Source: Desulfobulbaceae bacterium
Lineage (GTDB): Bacteria; Desulfobacterota; Desulfobulbia; Desulfobulbales; Desulfobulbaceae
Reading direction: 5' to 3'
Length of the DNA stretch: 8,486 nucleotides
Assembly (NCBI GenBank): GCA_007121995.1
Contig: SKJK01000305.1
Span: 1 to 8,486 of the forward strand
Part shown: piece after piece, positions 7,236 to 8,486 of the stretch
Layout: each line of letters starts with the position of its first letter
Position numbering within the stretch: the first letter of the stretch is position 1
Notes under the pieces: model-generated
Seen by the model: the letters and a program-made list of their open reading frames with translations, nothing else
What the model was told of the DNA's origin: nothing
The model's database searches: none
Position numbers and translations under genes: made by a program

Positions 7236-7243
7236 AAGGGGAG
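7236..7243 (+). promoter_or_regulatory. Ribosome binding site that sets the efflux gene start
   Basis: AAGGGGAG ends 7 nt before the ATG at 7251. It argues strongly for that start over the upstream in-frame TTG at 7116, which would add 45 residues unlike the family. Confidence 0.75.
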
Positions 7244-7250
7244 TAGCCGG

Positions 7251-8441
7251 ATGCATATTATCCACCACCTCAGCAACCGTTTCCCACCTCTCATCCTGCT
7301 GTTGGCCTTGTTGTCAGCCTTTCCACCACTGGCCACCGATATGTATCTGCCGGCACTGCCCCTGCTGCAACGGGAATGGCAGGTGCCTCTGGTGACCATC
7401 AACCTCACCCTGGTCATTTTTTTCATGACCTATTGTGCTTTTCTTCTTATATACGGCCCACTCTCCGACCGCTATGGCCGGCGGCCACCTTTGCTGGTCG
7501 GGGTCGGAGTGTTCATTGTCGCCTGCCTGGGGTGTGCTCTGGCGCAAAACGCCGGGATGATGGTGCTGGGACGGTTTCTCCAGGGAGCAGGTGCCGCGGC
7601 AGCTTCAGCCATTGTCTTTGCTATCTGCAAGGACCGGTTTGCCGGGCCCCAGCGGCAACGGATTTTTATTCAGATCGGCGTAATTGTCGCCGCTGCACCA
7701 ATGATCGCCCCTGTACTGGGCGGTTGGATCATTGAACTGTTGTCCTGGCGGTGGATTTTTCTGCTCCAGGCCCTGTTAGGCACTCTTGCTCTGATCGGAG
7801 TCTGGCGCATGGACGAATCCCTGCAGGAGAGGAGTCCCGCCGGCTACCGAGAGGTGGGGATGAGTTATCTGCGTCTGCTGCGAAACGGTCGGTACATCTC
7901 GCTGATGTTGACTTTGTCGCTCACCGGTATCCCTGTTTTTGCCTTTATCGGTGGGTCTGCCGATCTCTATATCACCCAGTTCGGCTATGACGAGCGGCAG
8001 TTTGGGTATTTTTTCGGATTCAACGCTCTGGCTTTTGTCCTCGCGCCTCTTACTTTCTCTAAGCTGGCCCGCCGGTATGCGACCCTGCAGCTTCTGCCCT
8101 TCGGCTTCATGGGAATGTTGTGTGCATCATTGCTGCTGCTGCTGCCGATACTGCCTCCGCCCTGGGGGCTGACCCTGCCGATGTTTTTCTTGACTTTTTC
8201 GTTTTCTTTCTGTCGTCCACCCGGGAATAACCTGATTCTTGAACAGGTGGACCGGGACAGCGGGGCTGCTTCCTCCCTGATGGTGTTTGTCTTTTTTTCC
8301 ATTGGTGCGCTGTCCATGTGGTTTTTTTCTTTTGAATGGGGTGACAAGATTGCCATGCTGGGACAGATGGGTGCGATCTCAATTGCCTGCACCTTGGGGC
8401 TCTGGCAGGTGATCAAGGGGCGGCTGCGCACCGGAACCTGA
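7251..8441 (+). CDS. Major facilitator drug-efflux protein, Bcr/CflA type
   Basis: This is a proton-driven inner membrane exporter of the 12-helix drug:H+ antiporter group; E. coli Bcr exports bicyclomycin and some other compounds. From ATG 7251 it has 396 residues, the same as I recall for E. coli Bcr. The first helix is followed by ATDMYLPALP (28-37), characteristic of the Bcr/CflA subfamily. Motif A, GPLSDRYGRRP, is at 69-79, in the loop between helices 2 and 3. LGRFLQGAGAA (106-116) lies in helix 4 and APMIAPVLGGWI (149-160) in helix 5. The central loop near residues 190-205 divides the two six-helix halves. The gene follows fetB by 154 bp and has its own strong ribosome binding site, so it may be a separate transcription unit. 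The substrate cannot be read from sequence. After the stop only 45 bp remain, purine-rich and without a visible terminator. Confidence 0.9.
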   Translation: MHIIHHLSNRFPPLILLLALLSAFPPLATDMYLPALPLLQREWQVPLVTINLTLVIFFMTYCAFLLIYGPLSDRYGRRPPLLVGVGVFIVACLGCALAQNAGMMVLGRFLQGAGAAAASAIVFAICKDRFAGPQRQRIFIQIGVIVAAAPMIAPVLGGWIIELLSWRWIFLLQALLGTLALIGVWRMDESLQERSPAGYREVGMSYLRLLRNGRYISLMLTLSLTGIPVFAFIGGSADLYITQFGYDERQFGYFFGFNALAFVLAPLTFSKLARRYATLQLLPFGFMGMLCASLLLLLPILPPPWGLTLPMFFLTFSFSFCRPPGNNLILEQVDRDSGAASSLMVFVFFSIGALSMWFFSFEWGDKIAMLGQMGAISIACTLGLWQVIKGRLRTGT

Positions 8442-8486
8442 GTGGTACAGGGAACGAGAAGAGGAGATCGAGGAGTAGGGAACAAC

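Noticed and set aside
7116..7250. 45-residue N-terminal extension of the efflux protein
   Set aside because: ATG 7251 has a strong ribosome binding site and gives a protein of typical Bcr length starting directly before helix 1.
8128..8145. GCTGCTGCTGCTG-like trinucleotide run
   Set aside because: It encodes a leucine run in a membrane helix of the efflux protein, which explains the repetition.

Overview
The window looks like chromosomal DNA of a Gram-negative bacterium, most likely a deltaproteobacterium in the broad sense (Desulfobacterota, for example the Desulfobulbales or Desulfuromonadales). This rests on the style of the FtsA and FtsZ proteins, on a radical SAM/B12-like gene placed directly after ftsZ, and on an NtrB-type sensor kinase. 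It is inference from remembered family patterns, not from a search. All six supported genes lie on the + strand. I see no tRNA, rRNA, insertion sequence, phage gene or CRISPR array.

Layout: (1) 1-785 is the 3' part of ftsA, cut by the window edge, followed after 83 bp by complete ftsZ (869-2083). This is the distal end of a division and cell wall (dcw) cluster. (2) 2084-2330 is a 247-bp non-coding gap with a perfect 14-bp palindrome and a second stem-loop, neither a classic intrinsic terminator. (3) 2331-4076 encodes a radical SAM protein with an N-terminal cobalamin-binding-like region and a C-terminal cysteine cluster. It overlaps by 20 bp a membrane sensor histidine kinase gene (about 4057-5544) that has no response regulator in the window. 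(4) 5656-7096 is a two-gene ABC transporter operon of the FetA/FetB (YbbL/YbbM) type, with a 29-bp gene overlap. (5) 7251-8441 encodes a 12-helix major facilitator drug-efflux protein of the Bcr/CflA type, preceded by a 154-bp gap with an 8-bp perfect inverted repeat.

How the genes work together: FtsA anchors FtsZ filaments to the membrane to form the division ring, and both carry the expected C-terminal interaction elements. The radical SAM and kinase genes are probably co-translated, but their substrate and signal are unknown. FetAB and the Bcr-like protein are both predicted exporters, of metal (iron) and of small toxic compounds respectively. Whether the upstream kinase controls them is speculation.

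The window is mostly ordinary chromosomal housekeeping and transport content. I found no convincing new multi-gene system. The points most worth a second look are the uncharacterised radical SAM/kinase pair, the FetA-like ATPase that lacks a recognisable Q-loop glutamine, and the structured gaps after ftsZ and before the efflux gene.
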